Positions 1 to 8,297 of a stretch of DNA of 64,000 nt are shown piece after piece; the first letter of the stretch is position 1; the number at the start of each line of letters is the position of its first letter. The stretch lies in contig NZ_BJHV01000003.1 of assembly GCF_005405925.1 (NCBI RefSeq), forward strand, positions 1 through 64,000. Direction: 5' to 3'. The notes beneath the pieces were generated by a model. That model saw only the letters and a list, made by a program, of their open reading frames with translations, ran no database searches and was not told the DNA's origin. Both the position numbers and the translations under genes were made by a program. The DNA is from Streptomyces antimycoticus. GTDB lineage: Bacteria; Actinomycetota; Actinomycetes; Streptomycetales; Streptomycetaceae.

Positions 1-249
1 GTGGCCGACAACCTGGCTCGGATCATCGCTGGTGCCGGCGCGCTCGGCACAGCTGCCAACATGCTTGTCGCATACGCCAACTACCGGCGCACACGCCCGC
101 GTGTGCAGGTCGACATCCTCTCCACGGTCATCTTGGCCGGTGAGACCGAAGACGGTCGGTTCGTGACTCGGCAGCACCTGAGGGTCAGGGTGCGGAACCT
201 CGGGGGTACTGCGGTCAAGCTGGACCGGTTTGAACTGGTCCTCTGGTGA
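1..249 (+). CDS. Small hypothetical protein, N-terminal part possibly cut by window edge
   Basis: I do not recognise this 82-residue protein. A GTG sits at base 1, so the true start may lie outside the window. The first 25 residues are hydrophobic and small (IIAGAGALGTAANMLV), which fits a membrane anchor. The rest is a basic linker followed by a beta-rich segment ending in a conserved-looking RVRNLGGTAVKLDRFEL stretch. It overlaps the next ORF by 4 bp (GTGA), so the two are translationally coupled. Together they look like one beta-domain protein split by the stop at 247-249. Confidence 0.55.
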   Translation: MADNLARIIAGAGALGTAANMLVAYANYRRTRPRVQVDILSTVILAGETEDGRFVTRQHLRVRVRNLGGTAVKLDRFELVLW

Positions 250-593
250 GCCGTCGTGAGAGCGTGAAGCGTCGCCTGGAGCGGATGAAGCTGCTCCCTG
301 GGCGGGGCCTGCGGTGGGAGCCTGGCTGTCTCCTGATGGAAGCAGAGGAAGAGCACCCGGCGGAGATCGATGAGTTCGGCGGCATCACCTGGGATCCCTT
401 GCTCGATCTTGACTACCTACAGCGGGTCCGGCAGGAGGATGGGCGGGAGCGTTTTGCCGTGAGGGTCGTACTGTCGTCTGAGGCGTCGGTGATGAGCAGG
501 CCGCGTCCGATCCCGAAACTTCTGGACGACACCGCGCCCGTCGCGGATGCCGACCGGCAGCTGAGCTTCGACGACCTGTCGGCCGAAGCATAG
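246..593 (+). CDS. Hypothetical protein coupled to the preceding ORF
   Basis: This 115-residue protein starts at a GTG that overlaps the previous stop by 4 bp. It has no membrane segment and no motif I recognise. The N-terminus is Arg-rich, followed by an acidic middle (MEAEEEHPAEIDEF) and a strand-rich region (RFAVRVVLSS). It may be the C-terminal half of the domain begun upstream, either as a natural split or a frameshift product. A strong hairpin at 823-862 closes the unit. Confidence 0.55.
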   Translation: MSRRESVKRRLERMKLLPGRGLRWEPGCLLMEAEEEHPAEIDEFGGITWDPLLDLDYLQRVRQEDGRERFAVRVVLSSEASVMSRPRPIPKLLDDTAPVADADRQLSFDDLSAEA

Positions 594-822
594 GCTCTGC
601 ATCCAAAATAGAACGCAGCTCAGCGGCGGCTGTCTCCAGGGGCGAGCAAGCTGGTGACTTCGACGATCGCCCCGGCCGAGGGGTGGAAGTAGCGCCGTAC
701 GTTCTCCGGCTTCCTGTGCCGGGACTTGGCCCTGAGCATCGGGAGGCTGGCTCCGGCCTCACCAAGATGGGTGAGGCGGAGCCGCCGTCTCGAATGACCG
801 GTCGGCCGATCTTCGCCCGTGA

Positions 823-862
823 GAAGCCTCGGCGGGCCATGCGTGCGGCCCGCCGAGGCTTC
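823..862. terminator. Bidirectional hairpin terminator
   Basis: A 16-bp perfect inverted repeat (GAAGCCTCGGCGGGCC at 823-838 and its complement at 847-862) encloses an 8-base loop. It lies between convergent genes (stops at 593 and 877), the usual place for a shared terminator. The rest of 594-876 shows nothing I can call. Confidence 0.75.
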
Positions 863-876
863 CTGGTGGCCTGCTG

Positions 877-1338
877 CTACGGGGGAGGCAGCAGGCCGGT
901 CTGGTCGACTTGCCGCAGCGCGTCGGACAGTTCGCCGGGGTCAACGAACTGAGGGCGGGTGGGGTGCGGGGGGCTGAGCCACGTGGCGGAGCTGGATCCG
1001 CGCTGGCTTGTCGGCATGAGCAGCCACGAGCCGGTTGTCAGGGAGCGGATGCCTTGAGCGGTGCACCGGCGGGCGGTGCCGGCGGGGACGTGGACGATGA
1101 GCTCCTGGCGGACGTAGTCGGCCAGCACCGGGTAGCCGCGGTCCATCGGCAGACCGAGGCGGGTGAGCGCGGCCAGGCCGCGTTCCAGCGGCGTGATGAT
1201 GACGGCGTCCCACTCCAGGCCGCAGTCCACCAGCCTCGTGACATACGGCGAGGAATCCCACGAACTCCGCGTGGCCTCCTCCGGCTCGACCAGCACGGGC
1301 CACTGAGGTTCGGCCTCAGCCTTGGGCGTGTTCGGCAC
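877..1338 (-). CDS. Conserved hypothetical protein downstream of dapF
   Basis: I place the start at the GTG at 1338 because a strong AGGAGG lies just upstream (1341-1350 region), although the frame stays open further. The protein has 153 residues and no signal peptide or membrane span. It contains [19 protein letters not shown], a middle with repeated [14 protein letters not shown], and a segment that reads like a small alpha/beta fold. The first 23 bases overlap the end of dapF, so it is the last gene of that operon. No function is assigned. Confidence 0.6.
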   Translation of the reverse strand: MPNTPKAEAEPQWPVLVEPEEATRSSWDSSPYVTRLVDCGLEWDAVIITPLERGLAALTRLGLPMDRGYPVLADYVRQELIVHVPAGTARRCTAQGIRSLTTGSWLLMPTSQRGSSSATWLSPPHPTRPQFVDPGELSDALRQVDQTGLLPPP

Positions 1339-2266
1339 GGCTCCTCCTGAGCGGATCGGTCTCGGAGGCTTCAGACCTCCGCTGTCCCCGGGCTCCGGCC
1401 GGGAGTCCGGGGCCGCTGGGCAGGGCGAGGCTGACGGTGCCCTGGGCGGTGATGACGGCGGGGCCGGTGAGGTCCATGGCTCCGCTGGGCCGTACGACGA
1501 TGTGGAGGCGGCCGCCGGGCAGGTCGGCGGTGTAGTCGACGGCCAGGGGCGGGGACGGCTGGTGGGAGCGGGCGGCCGCGACGGCGGCGCAGGCTCCGGT
1601 TCCGCAGGCGCGGGTCTCGCCGACACCGCGCTCGTGGACCCGCAGCTGGAGATGGTGGGGCCCACGGGTGACGACGAAGTCGACGGTGGCCCCGTGCGGG
1701 TACGCGGCAGCGGGCGTCACGGTGGGCGCGGTGCCCAGGTCTCCGGCGAGGCGGAGGTCCTCGAGGAAGACGACAGCGTGGGGGTTGCCCATGTCGACCT
1801 GAATGGCGGGCCAGGTGCGGCCGGCCGCGGTGACCTCTATGCCCCCGGCGCCGGAGAGACGGGGGCGGCCCATGTCGATGGTGACCGGACCGGTGTGGTC
1901 CGGGACGTGGACCCTGCGGGTGCCGGCACGGGTGGCGATGAGGAGGGCACCGGGCCGGTGCAGGCCGGCGTCGACCAGGTAGCGGGCCAGCAGGCGCAGG
2001 CCGTTGCCGCACATGGCGCCGAGGCTGCCGTCGGCGTTGCGGTAGTCCATGAACCACTCGGCCTCCCTCATCGCGGCCGCCTCGGGGTCGGCGGCGCAGC
2101 GCACGACGCGCAGCACGCCGTCGGCGCCCAGGCCGGTGCGCCGGTCGCAGAGGCGGACCACTTCGGCCGGGGTGAGGGTGAGGTGGCCGTCGGGGTCGGG
2201 GAGGATGACGAAGTCGTTCTCAGCGCCGTGCCCTTTGACGAAGGGCTGGAGTGCGGGGTCGGTCAT
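1316..2266 (-). CDS. dapF: Diaminopimelate epimerase
   Basis: DapF interconverts LL- and meso-diaminopimelate, the peptidoglycan cross-linking residue and lysine precursor. In 316 residues I see both catalytic cysteine motifs, AMCGNG near residue 88 and ETRACGTGACA near residue 218. The KGHGAENDFV opening, the GLGADGVL loop and the GNPHAVVF motif are also present. The length is slightly above the usual 270-290 because of a polar C-terminal tail. The start overlaps the upstream small ORF by 4 bp (ATGA). Being on an element with murF and P60 genes, it is probably an accessory copy beside a chromosomal dapF. The operator-bearing region at 2549-2580 should govern it. Confidence 0.92.
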   Translation of the reverse strand: MTDPALQPFVKGHGAENDFVILPDPDGHLTLTPAEVVRLCDRRTGLGADGVLRVVRCAADPEAAAMREAEWFMDYRNADGSLGAMCGNGLRLLARYLVDAGLHRPGALLIATRAGTRRVHVPDHTGPVTIDMGRPRLSGAGGIEVTAAGRTWPAIQVDMGNPHAVVFLEDLRLAGDLGTAPTVTPAAAYPHGATVDFVVTRGPHHLQLRVHERGVGETRACGTGACAAVAAARSHQPSPPLAVDYTADLPGGRLHIVVRPSGAMDLTGPAVITAQGTVSLALPSGPGLPAGARGQRRSEASETDPLRRSRAEHAQG

Positions 2267-2517
2267 GGGCGGGTGCCGGTCTCCCGTGGGATGCGCAGCC
2301 AGGCGATCTGGCCGGTGTCGGTGAGGGTCAGGCCGAAGTGGGCGCCGCGGTTGAGGACTTGAAGGACCTGGGGCCAGTTGTCGGCCAGGCGGGGTGTCAC
2401 GTCGGCCTCGATGCGTGTGGCGCGGGGCCCGGGGAGGATGCGGGGCTTGGTGCCGCCGAGGGTCTCCAATTGCGCGGCCGCGTCCTGGACTGCGTCCGAT
2501 TGGTGGTCTTCAGCCAC
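2263..2517 (-). CDS. Small hypothetical protein leading the dapF operon
   Basis: This is an 84-residue protein if translated from the GTG at 2517, which follows a weak GAGGGTGGG. An upstream TTG at 2538 would add seven residues. Its stop overlaps the dapF start by 4 bp, so it opens the dapF operon. The C-terminal half (FGLTLTDTGQIAWLRIPRE) is strand-rich and soluble. I do not recognise the family. The CTAGT-type operators lie 32-63 bp upstream. Confidence 0.6.
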   Translation of the reverse strand: MAEDHQSDAVQDAAAQLETLGGTKPRILPGPRATRIEADVTPRLADNWPQVLQVLNRGAHFGLTLTDTGQIAWLRIPRETGTRP

Positions 2518-2548
2518 GCACCCACCCTCAATCAACACAGAACGTGAT

Positions 2549-2580
2549 ACTAGTCACTAGCTTTGATCTAGTCCACTAGG
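2549..2580. promoter_or_regulatory. Pair of CTAGT-n-ACTAG operators between dapF operon and gntR gene
   Basis: Two near-palindromes sit in the divergent intergenic region: CTAGTCACTAG at 2550-2560 and CTAGTCCACTAG at 2568-2579, centres about 18 bp apart. GntR-family regulators typically bind such GT-N-AC palindromes, and the adjacent divergent gene encodes one. The first site recurs exactly at 5580-5590 before the desaturase. Confidence 0.75.
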
Positions 2581-2621
2581 TTGTCAATCAGCACAGGTCA
2601 GCGCCGTGGGCGAGGAGAAAA

Positions 2622-3365
2622 ATGGCTGACGGCAGCTCACGAGCCGCCCCGTATCTGCGCGTTGCCGCCGCATTCCGCGCTCGCATCACCGACGGCACCT
2701 GGACCCACGGCGAGCGTCTGCCCTCACGCGGTGAGCTGGGCTCCGAGTTCGGTGTCGGGGAGAATGTCGTCCGCCGCGCGCAGGAGCTGCTGATCACCGA
2801 GAGGCTACTTGAGGGCCGTGCGGGCTCCGGCACGTACGTGCGGGCCCCGTACCAGCGCCGCACCATGCTGCGCACTCCGGCCACCAGCATGGCCGGCCTG
2901 GGCGCCGACGGCACGTACGAAGCGGACAGCATCGCGAAGGTCCCCGCCCCACCGGACATCGGCAAACGCCTCGCCGAAGAGCCTGGCGCGCTGTGCGTGC
3001 GGACCGTCTACGAGGTCTTCGTCGACCGGCAGCCGGCGCTTTTGTGCACCAGCTGGGAGCCGATGGCCATCACCGGCGGCACAGTGATCGTCTTGCCGGA
3101 AGGCGGCCCGCTGGCCGGCCGCGGCGTGGCCGCCCGCATGGCACACCTGGGCATCACCGTGGAACGGGCCGTGGAGACCCTCCGTCCGGTCCATGTCGAG
3201 CGCGACCAGGCGCAGCTGCTGGGCGTGCCCGCCGGCACCCTCGCGACGCTGATCCAGCGCACCCACTACTCCACCGACGGCAGGCCGGTGGAGACCGCCG
3301 ACCTCCTCATTCCCGCGGACCGCTGGCACATCACCTACGACATCCCGGTCCCGCCCGCCACCTGA
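2622..3365 (+). CDS. GntR-family (HutC subfamily) transcriptional regulator
   Basis: This 247-residue protein has an N-terminal winged helix (about residues 8-75; RITDGTWTHGERLPSRGEL then a recognition helix NVVRRAQELL and wing GRAGSGTYV). A C-terminal UTRA effector domain follows (about 95-240). The HutC group usually represses transcription until a small ligand binds the UTRA pocket. The ATG at 2622 follows GAGGAGAAAA, a good ribosome site. It is divergent from the dapF operon over two palindromic operators, so autoregulation and control of dapF are likely. The ligand is unknown. Confidence 0.88.
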   Translation: MADGSSRAAPYLRVAAAFRARITDGTWTHGERLPSRGELGSEFGVGENVVRRAQELLITERLLEGRAGSGTYVRAPYQRRTMLRTPATSMAGLGADGTYEADSIAKVPAPPDIGKRLAEEPGALCVRTVYEVFVDRQPALLCTSWEPMAITGGTVIVLPEGGPLAGRGVAARMAHLGITVERAVETLRPVHVERDQAQLLGVPAGTLATLIQRTHYSTDGRPVETADLLIPADRWHITYDIPVPPAT

Positions 3366-3557
3366 CCGTGTGCATACATCCGCCGAACGCCACCTTCTGG
3401 GCGCCCGCCCACCGCCCAGCGCCGGGCCGGACCCGTGCGTTGGAGCCCGGCACGGCTGTGCCGTCGCTGCCCCGTCACATATCCGGCACGGCGGCTCGAG
3501 CACCCACGCATCAACCACGTTTGCGGCCTCTGGCCGCCGAGGGGGAGGGAACCCGTT

Positions 3558-4466
3558 ATGCCCGCACCGCGCCGTGATCCGGCGTCCCGGCTCGCCGACA
3601 CCCTGGCGTCACCGGTTCTGAACGCGCTCATCGGCCTTGCGGGAATCGTCATCCCGGTCGTCGCCTGGGTCAGTGAGCGGGCCAGCGTGAGGAATGGCCT
3701 GCTGATAGCCGAGACCGTCATCGTGATCGTCATGACGGCGAATCACCTGTGGCTGCGCAGGGCATTCATCTCGCTGCGGCGCGCGACTAACCTCAAGGCT
3801 ATGGACGATGCGCACTATTACGACCTGGTTCGCTCCCAGCTGGAGCAGGAGCTGATCTCCGATTACGGCGAGGTCGCGGATGGGCACCTGCGGGTCTACG
3901 CCAGCGAAGTCCCCCGTCTGTCCGTCCTGCTGGTCAACACGCTCATCGACTCGCAGTCCATGCCGAAGCGGATCCTGGCAGCGGACCTGACCACCAACCC
4001 GTCCCTGCTCACCCGGCGCCGTGAATACCTGACCGCCAACCGCCGCCTGGTCGACGCCGGCGGCAGCATCGACCGGCTCTTCATCGCCTACCAGGGCGAC
4101 CTGGTCCGCGAGGAGTACGCCCGGGAGCTCCTGAAGCTCATCACCCACCATCGCGAGCTCGGGGTCACCTGCGGCCTGGCCGTTCGGGACCGGCTGCGTG
4201 CCGACCAGGCCGTGGACGTCATCATCATCGCGGCCGCCGCGGTCCTGGTCGAAGAGGAACAGGGCGACGCCGACTACACCAAGGGCCGTTCCAGCGTGTA
4301 CTTCAAGGGGGCCGAGCGCTGGATCGGTCGGTTCGAGAGCGTCTGGGGCCACGGCGCCGATGCCGCCCCCCGGCTCCTCCAGCGCTACGAGGCCACCGTG
4401 CGGCCCATGCTGGACGGCGGCATCTGGGACACCGGCCGCGTCCGCGAGACGGCCGACGCGCTGTAG
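3558..4466 (+). CDS. Membrane-anchored protein of unknown function
   Basis: This 302-residue protein starts at the ATG at 3558, preceded by GGGGGAGGGA. Residues 16-35 and 45-62 form two hydrophobic segments (VLNALIGLAGIVIPVVAWV; LLIAETVIVIVMTANHLWL). A soluble alpha/beta domain follows, containing VLLVNTLIDSQSMPKRILAADL and SSVYFKGAERWIGRFESVW. The soluble part vaguely recalls phospholipase D-like folds, but I see no HKD motif. It is monocistronic and followed by a strong terminator. Confidence 0.7.
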   Translation: MPAPRRDPASRLADTLASPVLNALIGLAGIVIPVVAWVSERASVRNGLLIAETVIVIVMTANHLWLRRAFISLRRATNLKAMDDAHYYDLVRSQLEQELISDYGEVADGHLRVYASEVPRLSVLLVNTLIDSQSMPKRILAADLTTNPSLLTRRREYLTANRRLVDAGGSIDRLFIAYQGDLVREEYARELLKLITHHRELGVTCGLAVRDRLRADQAVDVIIIAAAAVLVEEEQGDADYTKGRSSVYFKGAERWIGRFESVWGHGADAAPRLLQRYEATVRPMLDGGIWDTGRVRETADAL

Positions 4467-4491
4467 AACCAGGAACTCGGCAAGGCACCCA

Positions 4492-4525
4492 GGAAGCGGC
4501 TCCCGCCTCGGCGGGAGCCGCTTCC
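4492..4525. terminator. Strong hairpin terminator
   Basis: A 15-bp perfect stem (GGAAGCGGCTCCCGC at 4492-4506 against 4511-4525) with a CTCG loop lies between convergent genes ending at 4466 and 4626. It can serve both strands. Confidence 0.85.
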
Positions 4526-4625
4526 CATTTCCACCAGTCGGCACTGCCGTTGCGAAATGCCGTTCCGGCGACGACTCCGGGAGCGGCGGACATGTGCCGT
4601 AGAGCGCGCGCTGCTACTCCGACCT

Positions 4626-5243
4626 TCAGCGGGCCAGCCACCAGCGTTTCAACGGCGGCACCAAGGTCATCGGCCAGTGCCACCAACGCCACAGGCCATT
4701 CACGTCAACCCGGGCGACCTCGGTGAACGCCCGCAACTCCTTCATGAACGTCTTGCTGTCGACGAGCGGCATGGGCGCCAGCGACCCTCCGCCGCTGATC
4801 CCCTCGACTCGACTCCTAATCAGGCGAGAATTGAACATCTTGTTCTTCGGGTGCGCCGTGTTGGCGCGACTGCTGTCGTCCGATTCTTCATCGGCCGGCG
4901 ATGCGGAACCATCCGGGCCTGAAACTGTCGTAAACCGAACCAAAACACCGGATTCATAGGGATATCCTGTGATTACCTGGAAGAACCCTTCCGCTGCATG
5001 CCTGACGTTCCGGGGAGCCCGCAGTTCAAGGGCCTGAAGGGCGCTGAGCAGGTCGACCGCAGCGGAAGGTTCCCGCTCTCCGCCGTAGAAGGCCGTACAG
5101 GCGCCTATGAACCGGTCGTAGACAGCGGCACGGTCTTCCCGGCGACCGTGTTTGACCGTCACCAGCGGGTTCGACGCCGTTTGCGTCGCCTTTAACAGTG
5201 GGGTGAGCGTCCGCAGTAAGGCCAGGGTCTGGGGATCCGTCAC
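4626..5243 (-). CDS. Hypothetical protein
   Basis: I do not recognise this 205-residue protein. The frame extends further upstream, but protein-like sequence begins near the GTG at 5243 (VTDPQTLALLRTLTPLLK). It is mostly helical and soluble. It has a segment with GFFQVITGYPYESGVLVRF, a polar acidic stretch, and a C-terminus rich in Trp and Arg (LWRWWHWPMTLVPPLKRWW). No ribosome site decides the start. Between 5244 and 5659 I see no gene, only the operator at 5580-5590. Confidence 0.5.
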   Translation of the reverse strand: MTDPQTLALLRTLTPLLKATQTASNPLVTVKHGRREDRAAVYDRFIGACTAFYGGEREPSAAVDLLSALQALELRAPRNVRHAAEGFFQVITGYPYESGVLVRFTTVSGPDGSASPADEESDDSSRANTAHPKNKMFNSRLIRSRVEGISGGGSLAPMPLVDSKTFMKELRAFTEVARVDVNGLWRWWHWPMTLVPPLKRWWLAR

Positions 5244-5579
5244 GTCCAAGACTGTATCTACGGCTGTTGCGTGGCGTAGACCGCTGACCGAGACAAGCCT
5301 CCGCCTAACGGCACACGCCAGCCGTATTCCGGCTGCGTACCAACTTCGCTTTGCCCGAACCGAAGTTGGCAGTGGAGCGTCTCGTGTCCGCGGCATGCTG
5401 TCCACGAGGCCGTCCCTTGAGCGGGTGACGTTCCGCGCGTTCGCCCCTCATGGCGGCGTGCGGGTGGCGGGCCGCGCGGACGGCGAGCGCCGCCTTTCCG
5501 ACGCCTGGCACGCCGCGCATGCGTTGGCTCGGCGCCGTCACGCAGATTTCCTAGGCTCCGAGGCGGCCCTCTCCCAAAT

Positions 5580-5590
5580 CTAGTCACTAG
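5580..5590. promoter_or_regulatory. Third copy of the CTAGTCACTAG operator
   Basis: The 11-bp palindrome CTAGTCACTAG is identical to the site at 2550-2560. It lies 70 bp before the start of the desaturase reading frame, placing that gene in the probable regulon of the GntR protein at 2622-3365. Confidence 0.65.
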
Positions 5591-5659
5591 ATGTACGGTG
5601 TGTGATCACCGGGTGGGGGGTTCATGGTCCCCACCCCCGTCTCACCGGGGTGAGCCACC

Positions 5660-6692
5660 ATGCTGCTGTCCTTACTCCTCATCGCCGCTGGCGTCATGCT
5701 GCGCCAGGCCGACCGCATCTGGTTCACCCGCCGCCGTCCGGCCAGGGCGGGTGCTGCCGAGCTCATAGCCCTGCAGCGCAGCCGGGCGACCAACTGGACG
5801 CCTGCTCTCCTCCTGGCCGGCCAGTGGGTGCAGATCGCCGGATGGTGGCATCTGGCCGGGCACGGCCTCCTGGCGGCCGCCGCCGCAGCCCTCGGCGTGG
5901 CGGTGCAGTTCCGGCACCTGCAGGAGATCAGCCACTTCGCCGTGCACGGCGTCCTGGCCCGCACTCGCGGGGCCAACCAGCTGCTCGCCGAGGTCTTCGT
6001 CCACTACCCGCTCGGCCTGATCCCCGTCCCGAGCGGCAGCGGCTGCACGTGCGCGATCACCACCCCAACGCCGCCCGCCCCGGCCTCGATCCCAACCTCG
6101 CCGAGCTCCACCAGGCCGGACTGCGCCCCGGCGCCAGCCGGTTCCGGTTCGCCCGCGCCGTGGTGTATCCGCTCACCTGGCGCGGCATCCGTAGCACCGC
6201 CGCTGGGATCGCCGCCAACCTCCGGCGCTCGGGGTCATGGCACCGCGCGGCCGCCGTCTGCGTCGTCCTGGGCGCTGCCTACCTCATTGGTGGCTGGCCG
6301 GCCCTCGTCTGCGGTGTGCTCGTCCCGCGGCTCCTGCTGTATCCGCAGCTGGCCTGGCTCAGCCTGATCAACGAGCACACCTGGTTTGCCCCCGAACCCC
6401 GCACCGGCTCCCCGGCCTGGGTGGAAGCCGGCCGGTGCCTGCGGCTGTACCCCACAACCGGCTCCTGGCCACCTTCGCCGCGGCTACCTGGCTCCCCTAC
6501 GGCGACCTCTACCACTACGCCCACTCTGCTCACCCTGCGGTGCGGTGGAACTACCTCCCCGCCCTCGAACGCCAACTCCACCAGCCGCACTTCACCGCAG
6601 ACAGCCTCCTGACCGGCCCCCGGTCCGTGATCGCCCATCACCGGCGCTCGCTCGCCCTCCACACCACTGCCAGGCCAGGTACGGGCGTATAA
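5660..6692 (+). pseudogene. Fatty-acid desaturase-like gene with two frameshifts
   Basis: Desaturase-like sequence runs through three frames in order. The first frame has hydrophobic segments and HFAVHG. The second, from about 6035, holds RLHVRDHHPNAARPG, a histidine box, then two membrane segments and LINEHTWFAPEP. The third, from about 6452, holds YGDLYHYAHSAHPAVRWNYLP, the last histidine box. Adding one C near 6030 (GTCCCGAG) and one in the C4 run near 6452 joins them into a single protein of about 344 residues. An intact enzyme would be a di-iron membrane desaturase. Either the gene is dead or two C runs were under-called. The start at 5660 follows GGGGTGA. Confidence 0.7.
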
Positions 6693-6705
6693 CCGGCCAT
6701 GCGGA

Positions 6706-6738
6706 AGGCCCCGGAACCCGTCATCGGGTCCGGGGCCT
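6706..6738. terminator. Hairpin terminator after the desaturase
   Basis: AGGCCCCGGAACCCG at 6706-6720 pairs with CGGGTCCGGGGCCT at 6725-6738 around a TCAT loop, with one bulged base. It lies just downstream of the restored desaturase stop at 6692, which supports that stop as the true gene end. Confidence 0.7.
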
Positions 6739-6852
6739 CCGCGTGCCCATCGCAGTGTCCGTGGGGGCCTGCCGACATGCAGGTGAGGCCGCCTGCGGCG
6801 ACGAACACCAAGGGTGCGCGGGAACGTCTGATCGTCGCCGACCCCGCTTCAG

Positions 6853-7119
6853 TCAGGCGGGTTCGTCCGGGTTAATGCCCTGTGCCCGCGCGAGGGCGAA
6901 CAGGACGCGTTCGATGGTGTCGAGCCGCTCCGTGATCGTACGGTCACCCGGGGCACCGACGGCGTTGGCGAGTGAGTCGATGTTCCCGAACGCCGTGGCC
7001 TGCTGCTCACCGATCCGCTGAAGTTGCTCACCGTGCTCGGCCAGGGTGCGACCAGTACGGAACGCCTCCGCTTCCAGGTCCCGGAGCCGTTCGTCATACG
7101 TCGCCGTCTCTCGCGTCAT
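6853..7119 (-). CDS. Small coiled-coil protein
   Basis: This 88-residue soluble protein is almost entirely helical with a heptad-like pattern (TYDERLRDLEAEAFRTGRTL, EHGEQLQRIGEQ, ITERLDTIERVLFALARAQ). No enzyme motif is present. It begins with an ATG at 7119 and has no close partner in the same direction. Small coiled-coil proteins of this type are common on Streptomyces plasmids; no role is assigned. Bases 7120-7495 show no gene I can support. Confidence 0.65.
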   Translation of the reverse strand: MTRETATYDERLRDLEAEAFRTGRTLAEHGEQLQRIGEQQATAFGNIDSLANAVGAPGDRTITERLDTIERVLFALARAQGINPDEPA

Positions 7120-7495
7120 GGCCTCATCATCTCAAAAGACACGAGGCCGACAGACAGCGATGGCTCCGTCCACACTTCACCCCGGTAGCTACGGGTGGAT
7201 CGGGTCGGGCTCACCTGGGGGCTGCGGTGCACAAGGCCCGGCGGCGGCGATCCAGGTCCGGGCCCACGCGCCCGAGATCCTCGGCGAGCGCTGCCCAGAC
7301 GGTACGCAGCTCGCGGCCGTCCTCGGCTTCCGACGGCTCGGCGTTCTCCCTCGATCACGGCCTGGGCAGCACCTCGCATCTCAGGACAATCAGTTCTCGC
7401 TCAAGTCGCATGTCACACATCGCGGCCCTCTGTGCACTTCTATACGTCGATGGCGGTGCGAGGAGTTACCGCCGCAGAGTGATGTGAGGAGCCGC

Positions 7496-7723
7496 ATGGA
7501 GATCGCGGTCGCGACAGCCGTTGGGACGGCGTGCGTCGCGGGGGCGCGCCTGCTGTATGTGTGGATCGGCAGCTGTGACCGGGCGCGTCTGGCCCGGTTG
7601 CGGGAGCAGGCCATAAGCGAGCGTGTGCGGATGCTGCCTCCGGGCAGCACCCTGACCGAACAGCACGACGGGATCCGTGTCCGGGTCCGGGTCGGAGCGC
7701 CGGCGGGAGGGGCTCGTGGATAA
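7496..7723 (+). CDS. Small membrane-anchored protein before the sigma factor
   Basis: This 75-residue protein starts at the ATG at 7496, preceded by GAGGAG. Residues 3-22 (IAVATAVGTACVAGARLLYVWI) form one hydrophobic segment, followed by an Arg-rich tail. Its end overlaps the GTG start of the sigma-factor gene by 8 bp, so the two are co-translated. A role as a membrane tether or regulator of the sigma factor is possible, but nothing in the sequence shows it. Confidence 0.6.
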   Translation: MEIAVATAVGTACVAGARLLYVWIGSCDRARLARLREQAISERVRMLPPGSTLTEQHDGIRVRVRVGAPAGGARG

Positions 7724-8297
7724 GCCGCAGGTCAGCGTCTCTACTTCTACGCTCCCGGTGCACTTCCCCAGTCAGCGCAAGTCATCCGTCCCGGCCGCTC
7801 GTAACGAGGTGGTCCGCGCCAGCTTCGTCAGCCACTACGAGGAGCACATGCCGGGGTTGATCCGGCATGTGATGCGATACGGAGCCACTCCGTACGAAGC
7901 CGCCGACGCTGCTCAGGGTGCCTACATAGAAGCCTTCCGGGTCTGGCATCTGATCACGTGTCCGGCGGCGTGGCTGCGCAAGGTGGCCTTCCGCCAGTAC
8001 CTGCGCCAGGCTCCTCGCCCGCAGGAAGAGCTCACAGACGAGGTGCCGGACAGGCCGGCCTACTCGTGCCCCTTGGAGAAAGTGGTCCTCAATGAGGAAG
8101 AGACACGAGTGTACGAGGCACTGGTCCGGTTGCCGATGAGGCAGCGGCAGGTGATCGCCTGGCATCTGGATGGCTTCTCGACCAACGAGATCGCGGAAGC
8201 GCTGGGTATCCGGCCTCCAGCGGTCCGGCAGAACTTAGCCCGCGCCCGCGCTCAGCTCAAGGAACGGCTGGGTCTGACGACCGGAGGTGCGCAGTGA
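7716..8297 (+). CDS. ECF-type RNA polymerase sigma factor
   Basis: This protein has 193 residues from the GTG at 7716, after GGGAGGGG. A region 2-like segment (about 30-95; FVSHYEEHMPGLIRHVMRYG, AADAAQGAYIEAFRVW) is followed by an acidic linker. Region 4 follows (about 130-185; LPMRQRQVIAWHLDGFSTNEI then ALGIRPPAVRQNLARARAQLK). This is the two-domain layout of extracytoplasmic-function sigma factors. It overlaps its downstream partner by 4 bp (GTGA). No recognised anti-sigma zinc motif is present, so control is unclear. Confidence 0.85.
   Translation: MDKPQVSVSTSTLPVHFPSQRKSSVPAARNEVVRASFVSHYEEHMPGLIRHVMRYGATPYEAADAAQGAYIEAFRVWHLITCPAAWLRKVAFRQYLRQAPRPQEELTDEVPDRPAYSCPLEKVVLNEEETRVYEALVRLPMRQRQVIAWHLDGFSTNEIAEALGIRPPAVRQNLARARAQLKERLGLTTGGAQ

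Noticed and set aside
1322..2362. Long plus-strand frame of 346 codons opposite dapF
   Set aside because: It is antisense to a gene with clear active-site motifs and has Gly/Ala-rich low-information composition typical of high-GC shadow frames.
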